64,000 nt of DNA from Agrobacterium larrymoorei (GTDB taxonomy: Bacteria; Pseudomonadota; Alphaproteobacteria; Rhizobiales; Rhizobiaceae), in contig NZ_CP039691.1 of NCBI RefSeq assembly GCF_005145045.1, positions 1,748,001 to 1,812,000 of the forward strand, in the 5' to 3' direction. Every line of letters begins with the position of its first letter. The stretch's first letter is position 1. The notes under the pieces were generated by a model. It worked only from the letters and a program-made list of their open reading frames with translations, was not told the origin of the DNA and made no database searches. This document shows positions 36,460 to 45,562 of the stretch, piece by piece. The position numbers and the translations under genes were made by a program.

Positions 36460-38877
36460 TCAGCCGCCTGCCGCCAGCATATTTTCGATGTGCGGCGGCA
36501 GAGAATTATCGAAACTCTTGGCGCGCCAATCATAGCTGCGATGCAGAGACCAAGGTCTGCCAGCACCATCCATCGCCGCCCTCGCACGTCCAACTGGAGA
36601 AACGTTCGCGTTGAGCCAAAGCTCGAGCGAACCTGTGCGGCGCAGCGTGTTGTTGGTAATCAAGATCGCGCCTGATTTACACTGCGAAAAAGGCACGAAG
36701 CGCGAGCTGACGACAATGTCCGCCACATCACAGGCCGTGCCAGCGAGAGCGCTATTGGACAGAACGGCAATTTTCACGCCGCTTCCATGCCTGGCTGCGC
36801 ACCAGGCATTCTTCTGGCAGGTAAAGATATTGTCCTTTTCAAAAGCTGAAAGCATCTGGCGACGAGCCTCCTGGCGCTGCCTGTCCGTCAATGCATAGGA
36901 CCGCTGCGTTGACATGGTCTGCTCCCCGTTATCATCAGGCTTATCCCGCGTGATTGGTGGAACATGCCGCTCCGGCAGAGGCAGCGCCCTCTCCCACTGC
37001 TCGTAGACAAAGCCCGTCGCGCGCGACTTGGTGGTTGCAACGGCATCCGCCGTCACCAGCGCCACAAGTGCGCCGTCCTCGAAAATCAGCAAATCCGGCT
37101 TGGGGCGTAGCTGTTCGGTAAACACCATCGCAAGGCCCACAAGAATAAGCGGCACTCCCAAGAGCGCGAGCCTGCTTCGCAGCAAAGTCAACAACAGAAA
37201 TCCCGCTGTGGAGATGGCCAAAAACCACTGGCTCTGCCGCCCAATCGTGGCATCGCCGCCCCAGGCGGCAACGGTTTTGGCAATATCGATCACCAGCGCC
37301 ATGCCATATCCCATCACCTTCAGAAATGGTGCATCGAGACCGAACGGCATCAGCAGCATGGCAATAAGTGCGAACGGCATGACAATGATCGACATGACCG
37401 GTGTTGCCGCCAGATTTGCCGCCAGCCCATAGCTGGTGACGCGGTGGAAATGTTCGACAGAATAGATCGTTGTCGAGATACCGCCGATCAGCGAAGTGAT
37501 GACGATACCACCAATAATCGTCCCGGTTTTGGACGCCGCCACCAGCCACAAAGGCGGGCGCGAGATGAACAGTCGCTCCCGGTTACCGCGCCATCTCGTC
37601 CAGAAAGCAAAGCCGGATACGAGCGCAAGTGTCGCCGCAAACGACATCTGGAAGCTCGGCCCCATCACCTCATGCGGCGAAAGCGCAATGATAATGATGG
37701 CGGCGAGCGCGACGTTGCGAAGGCTGATGGAAGGACGATCCACCAGCACCGCAATCAGCATGATCGACATCATAAGCCAGGCGCGCTCCGCCGATACCGC
37801 AAAACCGGAAATGAGGTAATAGGCCAGCGTCATCAAAAGTGCCGCAAAAGCGGAGATTTTCTTGACCGGCCAGCGCTGGGAAAAACCCGGAAACAGACCG
37901 AAGGCCAGACGCATGCCGACGAAGAAAATGCCAGAGGCAAGCGCCATGTTGAGCCCGGAAATGGCAACGATATGCGCCAGACCGGAAACGCGCAGCGCCT
38001 CCATCGTCTCGCCAGAAATCGCACGTCTCTCATCGGTGACGATGGAAGCCGCAAAAGCCCCCGCATCGCCGCCGATGATGCTTCTTATTCTGTCCGCGAT
38101 GGCTGTCCGCAGCCTGTAAAGCCATGAATCTGCGCGCTCCAGCCACGTCACAACGGCGTCGTTATCGCTTTCCGAGGGCAGTGATTGAGGCGGAGAATAA
38201 AAGAACCCGGTCGCGCCAACGCCATTGAAAAAAGCGCCAAAGGCGAAATCATTGAGGCCCGCAAGCGCGGGCCCTGAAGGTGGCGACAATCTGGCTTTGC
38301 CAGAAAGCATGCCGCCAATCGCAATCGGTTCATGGCGGCTGCGAGAGAGGACGGAAACCCTGTTCGGTTGCCGGGCAAGGACGGGATTTGCCGTGGACTT
38401 CAACGCGACGATGTACCGCCAGTACCCGCGCGCATCGATTTCCCGACGTTCCACCTTGCCGACGATAGTCGTGGTCACCGCCGTATCGAGAATGATCGTG
38501 TCTGCGCGGTGCGTTTCCCAGGCGGCAAGCAGCATTCCGACCAGCATCAGGCTCGCGGCGGCCAGAAGAGAAGATGCCACGTTTTGCCGGTGGCGAAGAA
38601 CCACAGCGGCGGGGAGAACGCAGACGCTGATCAGCGCCAGCATGATGGGCGATGGATCGACCGAAAGAGAAAACCAGAAAGCAGCCCCTGCCCCGATAAA
38701 AACCGGAATGAACAGAAAACTCTGGCGGTAATCCAGCTCCTCGATAATGCAGGCGGCAACACGCTGCCTGAAGCGCTGGGAACGGCTAAAGACAGGACCA
38801 TGGTCTTCATCGGGGATAGCCACGACGCTTCGCGAGCCATGGATGGGCAGCAGCATATGGTCGAGCTCCGTCTCCAT
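36460..38877 (-). CDS. comEC: ComEC/Rec2 family competence-type membrane protein
   Basis: An 805-residue polytopic protein. After a cytoplasmic N-terminus come helices around 50-105, a soluble OB-like region (about 130-240), and the ComEC competence core with VSGLAHIVAISGLNMALASGIFF, ISGFAVSAERAWLM and PSFQMSFAATLALVSGF. The C-terminal soluble part (about 640-805) has cysteines but not the HxHxDH motif of metallo-beta-lactamases, as in other rhizobial members. ComEC forms the DNA channel in competent bacteria; no other competence genes are here. The ATG at 38877 is one choice among several starts. Confidence 0.88.
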   Translation of the reverse strand: METELDHMLLPIHGSRSVVAIPDEDHGPVFSRSQRFRQRVAACIIEELDYRQSFLFIPVFIGAGAAFWFSLSVDPSPIMLALISVCVLPAAVVLRHRQNVASSLLAAASLMLVGMLLAAWETHRADTIILDTAVTTTIVGKVERREIDARGYWRYIVALKSTANPVLARQPNRVSVLSRSRHEPIAIGGMLSGKARLSPPSGPALAGLNDFAFGAFFNGVGATGFFYSPPQSLPSESDNDAVVTWLERADSWLYRLRTAIADRIRSIIGGDAGAFAASIVTDERRAISGETMEALRVSGLAHIVAISGLNMALASGIFFVGMRLAFGLFPGFSQRWPVKKISAFAALLMTLAYYLISGFAVSAERAWLMMSIMLIAVLVDRPSISLRNVALAAIIIIALSPHEVMGPSFQMSFAATLALVSGFAFWTRWRGNRERLFISRPPLWLVAASKTGTIIGGIVITSLIGGISTTIYSVEHFHRVTSYGLAANLAATPVMSIIVMPFALIAMLLMPFGLDAPFLKVMGYGMALVIDIAKTVAAWGGDATIGRQSQWFLAISTAGFLLLTLLRSRLALLGVPLILVGLAMVFTEQLRPKPDLLIFEDGALVALVTADAVATTKSRATGFVYEQWERALPLPERHVPPITRDKPDDNGEQTMSTQRSYALTDRQRQEARRQMLSAFEKDNIFTCQKNAWCAARHGSGVKIAVLSNSALAGTACDVADIVVSSRFVPFSQCKSGAILITNNTLRRTGSLELWLNANVSPVGRARAAMDGAGRPWSLHRSYDWRAKSFDNSLPPHIENMLAAGG

Positions 38878-39189
38878 GACAGAGCCCTTCTCGCCCACGC
38901 GGAATTGCCGCCTTTCTCCGTGATCGTTCAACCGTCTGCCCCTGTCCCCCGGCCTTAGTTTGCAACCTCGAAATCCGGATTGCAACCGTCTTGGGTTTTA
39001 AGGAAGCATTGACCTAGAATGAAACAGCCGGGCCCAAAAGTGGCCCATATCGGGATATTCCCATGCCGCGATGCACAATTTGCCTTTTGGATAGCTTGGC
39101 ATCTTCGCGCGGATCATATAGCTAATCCGAGACGCTTATAACTGGCTGATGCGTCACCGCGCATCGCCTGCATATTTCGGAGGTATAGT
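38878..39189. other. Divergent promoter region comEC/gltA
   Basis: A 312-bp divergent space. A weak promoter candidate for gltA is TTGGCA (39096-39101) with TATAGC (39117-39122), spaced 15 bp. Two small hairpins (near 39032-39048 and 39053-39063) are visible with no clear purpose. GGAGG lies at 39179-39183 before the gltA ATG. Confidence 0.35.
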
Positions 39190-40479
39190 ATGACGGAAAC
39201 AAACGCTACAGTGACCCTCGGCGATAAAAAGGTCGATCTTCCTGTACGAGAAGGCACGATTGGGCCGAACGTCGTTGACATCGGCGCGCTGTACAAGAAC
39301 ACCGGCTCCTTTACCTACGATCCGGGCTTTACCTCCACCGCATCTTGCGAATCCAAGATCACCTATATCGATGGTGACGAAGGCGTTCTGCTGCATCGTG
39401 GATACCCGATCGAGCAGCTGGCCGAACAGGGCGATTTCCTCGAAACCTGCTATCTGCTGCTTTACGGCGAACTGCCGACGACCGCGCAGAAGAAGGATTT
39501 CGACACCCGCGTCACGCGCCATACCATGGTGCATGAGCAGATGAGCCGCTTCTTCACCGGCTACCGCCGCGATGCCCACCCGATGGCCGTCATGTGCGGC
39601 ACGGTCGGCGCTCTCTCGGCTTTCTACCACGACTCGACCGACATCACCGATCCGCATCAGCGCATGGTGGCTTCTCTGCGCATGATCGCAAAAATGCCGA
39701 CGATTGCGGCGATGGCTTACAAGTACCATATCGGCCAGCCCTTCGTTTATCCGAAGAACGATCTGGATTACGCATCCAACTTCCTCAACATGTGCTTCGC
39801 CGTTCCTTGCGAGGACTACAAGGTCGATCCGGTTCTGGCACGCGCCATGGACCGCATCTTCATCCTCCACGCAGACCACGAACAGAACGCCTCGACCTCG
39901 ACCGTTCGTCTGGCCGGCTCTTCGGGCGCCAACCCGTTCGCATGTATCGCAGCTGGCATTGCCTGCCTCTGGGGCCCTGCCCACGGCGGCGCAAACGAAG
40001 CTGCCCTCAACATGCTGAACGAAATCGGCTCCGTTGATCGCATTCCCGAATACATCGCCCGCGCCAAGGACAAGAACGATCCGTTCCGTCTGATGGGCTT
40101 CGGTCACCGCGTGTACAAGAATTACGATCCGCGCGCCAAGATCATGCAGAAGACGATGTATGAAGTGCTGGAAGCCACTGGCAACCAGGACGATCCAATC
40201 ATGCAGGTTGCTCTGGAACTGGAAAAGATCGCTCTTTCGGATACTTACTTCGTCGAAAAGAAGCTCTATCCGAATGTCGACTTCTATTCCGGCATCACGT
40301 TGAAGGCGCTCGGCTTCCCCACGACCATGTTCACCGTTCTCTTCGCTCTCGCACGTACCGTGGGCTGGATCGCGCAGTGGAACGAAATGATCGAAGATCC
40401 GCAGCAGCGCATCGGTCGTCCGCGCCAGCTCTACACCGGCGCTGCAAAGCGTGACTACGTACCGGTTTCCAAGCGCTAA
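39190..40479 (+). CDS. gltA: Citrate synthase
   Basis: A 429-residue type II hexameric-class citrate synthase, first enzyme of the TCA cycle. Conserved catalytic blocks are [11 protein letters not shown] (substrate His), [13 protein letters not shown] and [15 protein letters not shown], with the catalytic Asp in VDFYSGI near residue 360. GGAGG lies 6 bases before the ATG. A long perfect terminator follows. Confidence 0.98.
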   Translation: MTETNATVTLGDKKVDLPVREGTIGPNVVDIGALYKNTGSFTYDPGFTSTASCESKITYIDGDEGVLLHRGYPIEQLAEQGDFLETCYLLLYGELPTTAQKKDFDTRVTRHTMVHEQMSRFFTGYRRDAHPMAVMCGTVGALSAFYHDSTDITDPHQRMVASLRMIAKMPTIAAMAYKYHIGQPFVYPKNDLDYASNFLNMCFAVPCEDYKVDPVLARAMDRIFILHADHEQNASTSTVRLAGSSGANPFACIAAGIACLWGPAHGGANEAALNMLNEIGSVDRIPEYIARAKDKNDPFRLMGFGHRVYKNYDPRAKIMQKTMYEVLEATGNQDDPIMQVALELEKIALSDTYFVEKKLYPNVDFYSGITLKALGFPTTMFTVLFALARTVGWIAQWNEMIEDPQQRIGRPRQLYTGAAKRDYVPVSKR

Positions 40480-40496
40480 TCTCGCTGGATAAATTC

Positions 40497-40538
40497 AAGG
40501 CAGGGCGCTGTTTATTTTTACAGCGCCCTGCCTTTTTG
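40497..40538 (+). terminator. Strong intrinsic terminator of gltA
   Basis: A perfect 14-bp stem (40497-40510 with 40521-40534, core GGCAGGGCGCTG / CAGCGCCCTGCC) and a 10-nt AT-rich loop, followed by TTT. It lies 17 bp after the gltA stop. Confidence 0.9.
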
Positions 40539-40653
40539 TTGAGCAAAAACTTGAAGCGAAAACCGGCTCGGCTTATATAGGCATCAGAGGACGACCTCTG
40601 CCGGTCTGGCTGTAGCATTCGGGACGACCCGATATATTGTTCGGGAGCATCCC

Positions 40654-41091
40654 ATGCGCACTTTACGCGATAGAATTCGCCACGCCCTCAGCTTCGAAAT
40701 CATCGGCCTTATTCTCGTGGTGCCTCTAGGCGCCCTCATATTCCATATGCCGTTGGAGGCCATCGGCGTCGTCGGCATTGTCAGCGCGACGATCGCGACC
40801 TCGTGGAACTACGTCTATAATCTGATCTTCGACCACATCATGCAGCGCACCCGCGGTACCACACTCAAGACGACACCAATCCGTGTCGCTCACGCCGTGC
40901 TGTTCGAACTCGGCCTGCTGCTGGTCCTCATGCCGTTCATCGCGTGGTATCTGGAGATAAGCATTCTTCATGCGCTTGTGATGGACGTATCCTTCGCCCT
41001 GTTCTACGTCGTCTACGCCTTCGTCTTCAACTGGGCATATGATGCGGTCTTTCCACTGCCCGAGTGGAAGCAGGAAGTGGCCGCGGAATGA
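40654..41091 (+). CDS. PACE family efflux transporter
   Basis: A 145-residue four-helix membrane protein with two copies of the bacterial transmembrane pair domain. Helix pairs are at about 13-35/38-58 and 80-100/108-130. The repeat signature (SFEIIGLILVVPLGA and later HAVLFELGLLLVLMP), the conserved Glu in the first helix (E15), and WNYVYNLIFDH with FNWAYDAVFP are typical. Characterised PACE members export biocides such as chlorhexidine or polyamines; the substrate here is unknown. Confidence 0.9.
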   Translation: MRTLRDRIRHALSFEIIGLILVVPLGALIFHMPLEAIGVVGIVSATIATSWNYVYNLIFDHIMQRTRGTTLKTTPIRVAHAVLFELGLLLVLMPFIAWYLEISILHALVMDVSFALFYVVYAFVFNWAYDAVFPLPEWKQEVAAE

Positions 41092-41395
41092 ACTGCTAAG
41101 TCATCTTGTTTAAGAATGTCGGTTGACCGGTAGTCCGCGCTGGACAAATCTAAGCTTCATTCGCCGATCAGGGCATCCATCGGCTAAGACAAACTCCCTC
41201 ATTCCTGTGCTCGTCACAGGAATCCAGCAGATGCGCGTCTGCGCGGCGGGAAGGTCTTTCAGCCCAAGACTGGGCTGGCTGGATTCCTGTGACAAGCACA
41301 GGAATGAGGGAAACGTGGAGATTGCGCCTACACCTGGAATGCTGAGGCATTAAAATTGAGAAGCCGCCAGCCTGTTGTGTGGCGGCGGCTTCAAA
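41092..41395. other. Intergenic region carrying a mosaic palindromic element
   Basis: About 300 bp between the PACE gene and the Mla lipoprotein gene stop. It is mostly taken up by the inverted-repeat element at 41196-41310. A short GCCGCC-rich hairpin near 41364-41390 may terminate the Mla operon. No gene was seen. Confidence 0.5.
41196..41310. repeat. RIME-like mosaic palindromic element, copy 1
   Basis: Terminal arms of 33 bp (41196-41228 and 41278-41310) are inverted copies with a single mismatch (core CATTCCTGTG...CACAGGAATCCAGC). Between them lie two smaller palindromes: ATGCGCGTCTGCGCG and CAGCCCAAGACTGGGCTG. The layout matches the other copies in this window. Confidence 0.8.
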
Positions 41396-42016
41396 TCAAA
41401 GCGACTTCAGCGTCCAGGCGACGATCTCGCGCGATACCGCCGCAAAAGCCGTATCCATGGCCTTCACGAAATTCGCGTTGCCTGAACCGTTGACGCGGGC
41501 GCTGGAGCGAAAGACTTCCTGGGCGCGGACCGTGCCGTTCCGGTCATTGAGAAGCTTTACCGAAATTTCGATATTGGCGACGTTACCCTTGGTATCGATT
41601 TCAAAGGTGCGGATGTCGCTTACGACCTGATAGTCGATGGCAAGCCCCTGCCCCGGACGTCCCACGCCACCCAGCTTGCCTGTGTCTTCGAAGGCCTCGA
41701 CCAGCTTGGATTGGACCATCTTCGGCAGGCTGTCGCTCCACTGCGAATTCGCCAGATACTGCACCTCGGAACCGGACAGGCGAACGACGATGTTTTCGCT
41801 GTCCAGCGCCTTCAGTGCGGTTGGCTCGGCAATCAGCAACTGGCGAGAGCGAAGCGATGGCGCCTGCGAGACCGGCGGTGCGGAGACGGAAAGATCGAAC
41901 GTGTCGTTCTTGGCGCTGCCGCCACATCCGGCCAGAAGCGCGCCCAACAACGGCATCATTACAACAAACTTCGTCGGGGCCGGGGCAACTCCCCGCCAGC
42001 GCATAAGCGAAACCAT
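41396..42016 (-). CDS. ABC-type transport auxiliary lipoprotein (Mla/LipO-type)
   Basis: A protein of about 206 residues with a lipoprotein signal: a hydrophobic stretch (FVVMMPLLGALLAGC) ending in the lipobox LLAGC. The mature part matches the auxiliary lipoproteins encoded with MlaFED-type transporters (YVLSDLRTF-like segment VVSDIRTFEID and the C-terminal AMDTAFAAVSREIVAW). The ATG at 42016 follows GGGGGAAAG at 8-nt spacing; an ATG at 42034 overlapping the mlaD stop is also possible. It would sit in the periplasm, acylated, assisting lipid transfer. It is the last gene of the operon. Confidence 0.87.
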   Translation of the reverse strand: MVSLMRWRGVAPAPTKFVVMMPLLGALLAGCGGSAKNDTFDLSVSAPPVSQAPSLRSRQLLIAEPTALKALDSENIVVRLSGSEVQYLANSQWSDSLPKMVQSKLVEAFEDTGKLGGVGRPGQGLAIDYQVVSDIRTFEIDTKGNVANIEISVKLLNDRNGTVRAQEVFRSSARVNGSGNANFVKAMDTAFAAVSREIVAWTLKSL

Positions 42017-42033
42017 AGAACCACTTTCCCCCA

Positions 42034-43404
42034 TCAACGCCGTGTCCGGCCGTCATATTGTTTTACGTTTTCGCCCCCGAAAATCAGACGCTGCGGATCG
42101 CGGTCGAAATTCGTGATCGTATTGTTCAGATTGTCCACGGTCTGACGCGTGCTGCCGATCAGCGCCTGGAAATCCTTCAGGCCCGAGCTTGAGAACTTCG
42201 CCAGATTGTCGGCAATCGGACCGATGCGTGCGTTGAGATTGTCGGCGACCGCCTTGAACGAAGCGAGCGTCTCACGCGCCTTGGCAAAAAGCGAATTGGC
42301 GTCATCGGTTCCAAGCATGCCGTCAACTTTCGCCAGAATTCCATCCACGCGGCTGGATGCGGCATTCAGCTTGCGGGACATGTCGGTGAAATCGGCGATG
42401 GCCTGATCGATATCCGGGCGACGCGTACCCACATCATCCGCGATTTGGCGGAAGGTCGAGATTGCCTGACGGGCATCTGCCGTCGCAGCAGAAACATCTT
42501 CCACCACATTGCCAACCTTGGCGGCATCGACCGACGCCAGCAGTTCGTCGGCGCGCTTGACGACGACTTGGACCTCGGCGCTTGCCTGCTCGAAGTTGCG
42601 CGAGGTGCGCTGCACGGTCTCCATCACGTCCTGAATGCCGCTGGAAGAAGCTGCAACATCGGACGTGACCTTGTCGACATTGGTCAGAATGGAGTCGATT
42701 TTCTGCGAATCCACTGCCTTGACCAGATCTTCCACCGCAGTCAGCGTGCTATCCAGACGCACGGAGACCGATTGGACGGTGGTGGAAAGCGAGCTCAGGC
42801 TTTCGATGAAATTCTGAATCCCATCGGAATTCGCCGCAAGCGCGTTGGAGAATTTTTCGGCATTGCGAACCGTCTGCGTGAGCGGTCCGCGCGCATCCTC
42901 GACAAAGCCCTGAAGCTCGCCAATCGCGCCATCGGCACGTTTCAAAATCTTGTCGGCAGTGGCGAGAAGGTTCGTCACGCTCGAAAGATCTGCGGTCAGT
43001 TCCGCCGGAACGCCGGTTTCGAACGACTTCTGAAGAATGCGCTCTTCATTGCTGCGACCGCCGGAAAGCTCGATATAGGCCGCGCCTGTCAGGCCCTGAA
43101 TTTCAAGAACCGCGCGCGTGGAGGGGAAAACCGGTGCATCCGCCTGAACTTCAGTGAAGGCGATAGAGTAAGCCGGGTCGTCGCGGTCGATGGAAAGCCC
43201 GCGCACCGTGCCAACGGGAATGCCGTTGAAGCGCACCGGCGAGCCGACCGAAAGACCGTTTGCCGAGCCCGGAATACGGATCGTCAACTGCGCCGTTGGC
43301 CCGCCGCGACCAAATTCCGCCATCCAGTAAACGAAGCCGAATGCAGCCGCGACCACGATCAGCGTGAAAATTCCGACAATGGTGTAATTTGCCTTGGTTT
43401 CCAT
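42034..43404 (-). CDS. mlaD: MlaD family (MCE) lipid-binding protein
   Basis: A 456-residue protein with one N-terminal transmembrane helix (about 8-29), an MCE domain (about 38-120, with VRFNGIPVGTVRGLSID and GLTGAAYIEL) and a long helical C-terminal region (about 150-430). Repeated heptads and many VDKV/VEDV-type segments suggest a coiled coil. MCE proteins form a hexameric ring that carries phospholipids across the periplasm. The extended helical part is longer than in the E. coli protein, as in PqiB/YebT-like or rhizobial relatives. It starts 2 bp after the ATPase stop. Confidence 0.92.
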   Translation of the reverse strand: METKANYTIVGIFTLIVVAAAFGFVYWMAEFGRGGPTAQLTIRIPGSANGLSVGSPVRFNGIPVGTVRGLSIDRDDPAYSIAFTEVQADAPVFPSTRAVLEIQGLTGAAYIELSGGRSNEERILQKSFETGVPAELTADLSSVTNLLATADKILKRADGAIGELQGFVEDARGPLTQTVRNAEKFSNALAANSDGIQNFIESLSSLSTTVQSVSVRLDSTLTAVEDLVKAVDSQKIDSILTNVDKVTSDVAASSSGIQDVMETVQRTSRNFEQASAEVQVVVKRADELLASVDAAKVGNVVEDVSAATADARQAISTFRQIADDVGTRRPDIDQAIADFTDMSRKLNAASSRVDGILAKVDGMLGTDDANSLFAKARETLASFKAVADNLNARIGPIADNLAKFSSSGLKDFQALIGSTRQTVDNLNNTITNFDRDPQRLIFGGENVKQYDGRTRR

Positions 43405-43406
43405 GC

Positions 43407-44246
43407 CTATCCGTTACTCCCCGGAATGTGTTGCGTGCCATCCGGTAGGACGACGGCGCGAGCCCGCTTTCCGCGGAAATATGATTGAACCCAAGGATCG
43501 TCGTTTTCGAACATATCCTCGAGCGTACCTTCTACTGCGACCTTCTTGTTGCCCAGAACGGCAATGCGGTCGCAGACCGAAAACAGGCTGTCGAGATCGT
43601 GGGTCACCATGTAGACGGTCAGACCCATCGAATCACGCAGGCGCGCGATCAGCATATCAAATTCTGCAGCACCAATCGGATCGAGACCGGATGTCGGCTC
43701 ATCGAGAAAGACAAGGTCCGGATCGAGCGCCAGCGCGCGCGCCAGTGCCGCGCGCTTGATCATGCCGCCGGAAAGCTCGGAGGGGAACTTGTCGCCCGCA
43801 TCCGGCTTCAGGCCAACCATTTCGATTTTCAGTGCCGCAAGCTCGTCCATCAGCTTCTGCGGCAAATCGAGATATTCGCGCATCGGCAGCTGGATATTTT
43901 CTTTGACTGTTAGGCCGGAGAACAATGCACCCTGCTGGAAGAGAACGCCAAGGCGCGTATCCAGCGCCATGCGCTCCTCTTCGGAGGCCTTATCGTAATC
44001 GACCCCAAGGATCTTGATCGTACCGCCCTGGCGCGGCAGAAGCCGCAAGACGGAGCGCATCAAAACCGATTTTCCGGCGCCGGACGGACCGATGAAGCCG
44101 AGAATCTCGCCGCGATAGACGTCCAGATCGAGATTATCGAGAACGACCTTATCGCCAAAGGCAACTGTCACGCCTTCTACGGCTAGAACCACTTCGCGGT
44201 CCTTGTTGCTGTTCTCTTTCTCTCTGACGGCTTCCTGTTGCTCCAC
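43407..44246 (-). CDS. mlaF: MlaF-type ABC transporter ATPase
   Basis: A 279-residue ATPase. Walker A GPSGAGKS, Q-loop VLFQQGALF, signature LSGGMIKRAALARA and Walker B LVFLDEPTSGLD are intact. The start is taken as GTG at 44246, seven bases after AAGGAG and 10 bp after the permease stop; longer in-frame starts would overlap the permease gene. It powers phospholipid movement with MlaE and MlaD. Confidence 0.94.
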   Translation of the reverse strand: MEQQEAVREKENSNKDREVVLAVEGVTVAFGDKVVLDNLDLDVYRGEILGFIGPSGAGKSVLMRSVLRLLPRQGGTIKILGVDYDKASEEERMALDTRLGVLFQQGALFSGLTVKENIQLPMREYLDLPQKLMDELAALKIEMVGLKPDAGDKFPSELSGGMIKRAALARALALDPDLVFLDEPTSGLDPIGAAEFDMLIARLRDSMGLTVYMVTHDLDSLFSVCDRIAVLGNKKVAVEGTLEDMFENDDPWVQSYFRGKRARAVVLPDGTQHIPGSNG

Positions 44247-44256
44247 AGCCTTCTCC

Positions 44257-45417
44257 TTAAAAATCGATGGCTGCATAGAAGATGGCGAAAACGCCATCCA
44301 CGAGGATCACGACGAAGATCGATTTGACCACCGACGAGGTGACGTGCTGGCCGAGAGACTCCGCGCTACCACCAACCTTCATGCCCTCCACCGCAGCCAC
44401 GATACCGATGATCAACGCCATGAACGGCGCCTTGATCATGCCCGAAGCAATGGTGGAGCTTTCGACAGCTGCGTGCAGGCGCGAGAGGAACACCTCGAAA
44501 GTGATGCCGGAATAGAGCAGCGACACGACGGCGGCGCCCAGAAGAGCAGCAAAGTTCGCGATGATCGTCAGCAGCGGCAGCGCGATGGTCAGCGCCACGA
44601 GACGCGGAAACACCAGAACGCCAACAGGATTAAGACCGATGACCTTCAGCGCATCGATTTCCTCGCGCATCTTCATGGACCCGATTTCAGCCGTGATCGC
44701 GCTGCCCGAACGACCTGCAATCATGATTGCCGTCAGAAGCACACCGATTTCGCGCAGCTGAAGAATGCCGACAAGATCGACCACGAAAACTTCAGCGCCG
44801 AAATACCGCAGCTGGAAAGCGCCCTGCTGGGCAATGATCGCGCCGATCAGGAACGACATCAGCATGATGATAGGAACAGCGCGCACGCCCATATGGTCGA
44901 TCTGATTGACGATGGCAGCAGGTGAAACACCGCGCCCGCGCCCCAGCTTCATCTGCGCGCCGCGCACGGCGGAACCCAGAATATACATGCCCGCGAGAAA
45001 ATCCGCGCCTGCCTGCACCACATTCCGGCCGACTGGCTCGAAAATGGTCTGCAATATGCCCTTTTTATGTGAGTCCTTGGGCGGCAGTGGCGCTTCCTGT
45101 GGAAGCGAGGTGACAATCCCTTCCACGCGCTCATTGCCCTCGAACCGAACCTCGGCACCGTTTTTCTCAAGGCTGCTGCGCAGGCGATGAAGAATCCATG
45201 CGCCGGTCGTGTCGATATTATCGACGCTGGACAGGTCTATGGTAATCGGGCCCGATGTTCCGGCCTTTTCCAGTTTTTCGATATCCGGCAGAACGGAAGA
45301 GATGTTTGCATTGCGCCAGGAACCGCTCAAAACATAGCGCGCACCGCCACGCTCTGCGTTGTCATCCGCCGAGATAGCCGCCGATTGCGCCTGTTGCCGT
45401 AGTTCCTGTTCTTGCAT
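44257..45417 (-). CDS. mlaE: MlaE-type permease with fused N-terminal STAS domain
   Basis: A 386-residue protein. An N-terminal STAS domain (about 25-110, with ITIDLSSVDNIDTTGAWILH) replaces the separate MlaB protein of enterobacteria. A MlaE permease domain (about 125-385) follows, with five or so helices and signatures VPIIMLMSFLIGAIIAQQ, VLLTAIMIAGRSGSAITAEIG and MKVTEEIDAL-like MKMREEIDALKVIG. The fusion means STAS and permease are made in equal amounts. It heads the four-gene operon and is divergent from the dipeptide epimerase. Confidence 0.94.
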   Translation of the reverse strand: MQEQELRQQAQSAAISADDNAERGGARYVLSGSWRNANISSVLPDIEKLEKAGTSGPITIDLSSVDNIDTTGAWILHRLRSSLEKNGAEVRFEGNERVEGIVTSLPQEAPLPPKDSHKKGILQTIFEPVGRNVVQAGADFLAGMYILGSAVRGAQMKLGRGRGVSPAAIVNQIDHMGVRAVPIIMLMSFLIGAIIAQQGAFQLRYFGAEVFVVDLVGILQLREIGVLLTAIMIAGRSGSAITAEIGSMKMREEIDALKVIGLNPVGVLVFPRLVALTIALPLLTIIANFAALLGAAVVSLLYSGITFEVFLSRLHAAVESSTIASGMIKAPFMALIIGIVAAVEGMKVGGSAESLGQHVTSSVVKSIFVVILVDGVFAIFYAAIDF

Positions 45418-45562
45418 CTTGCTCCAAGCGAATGCAGCTTACTGAAAGATTCTCTTAACGATTCATATCGTTTGCCGGACCAGCAAGCCACAGCGGTCCA
45501 CACAAAATGGATAGAAATATCGCCAGTTCCACTTATTTACCCCCAACTAAAAGGCAATTTTG

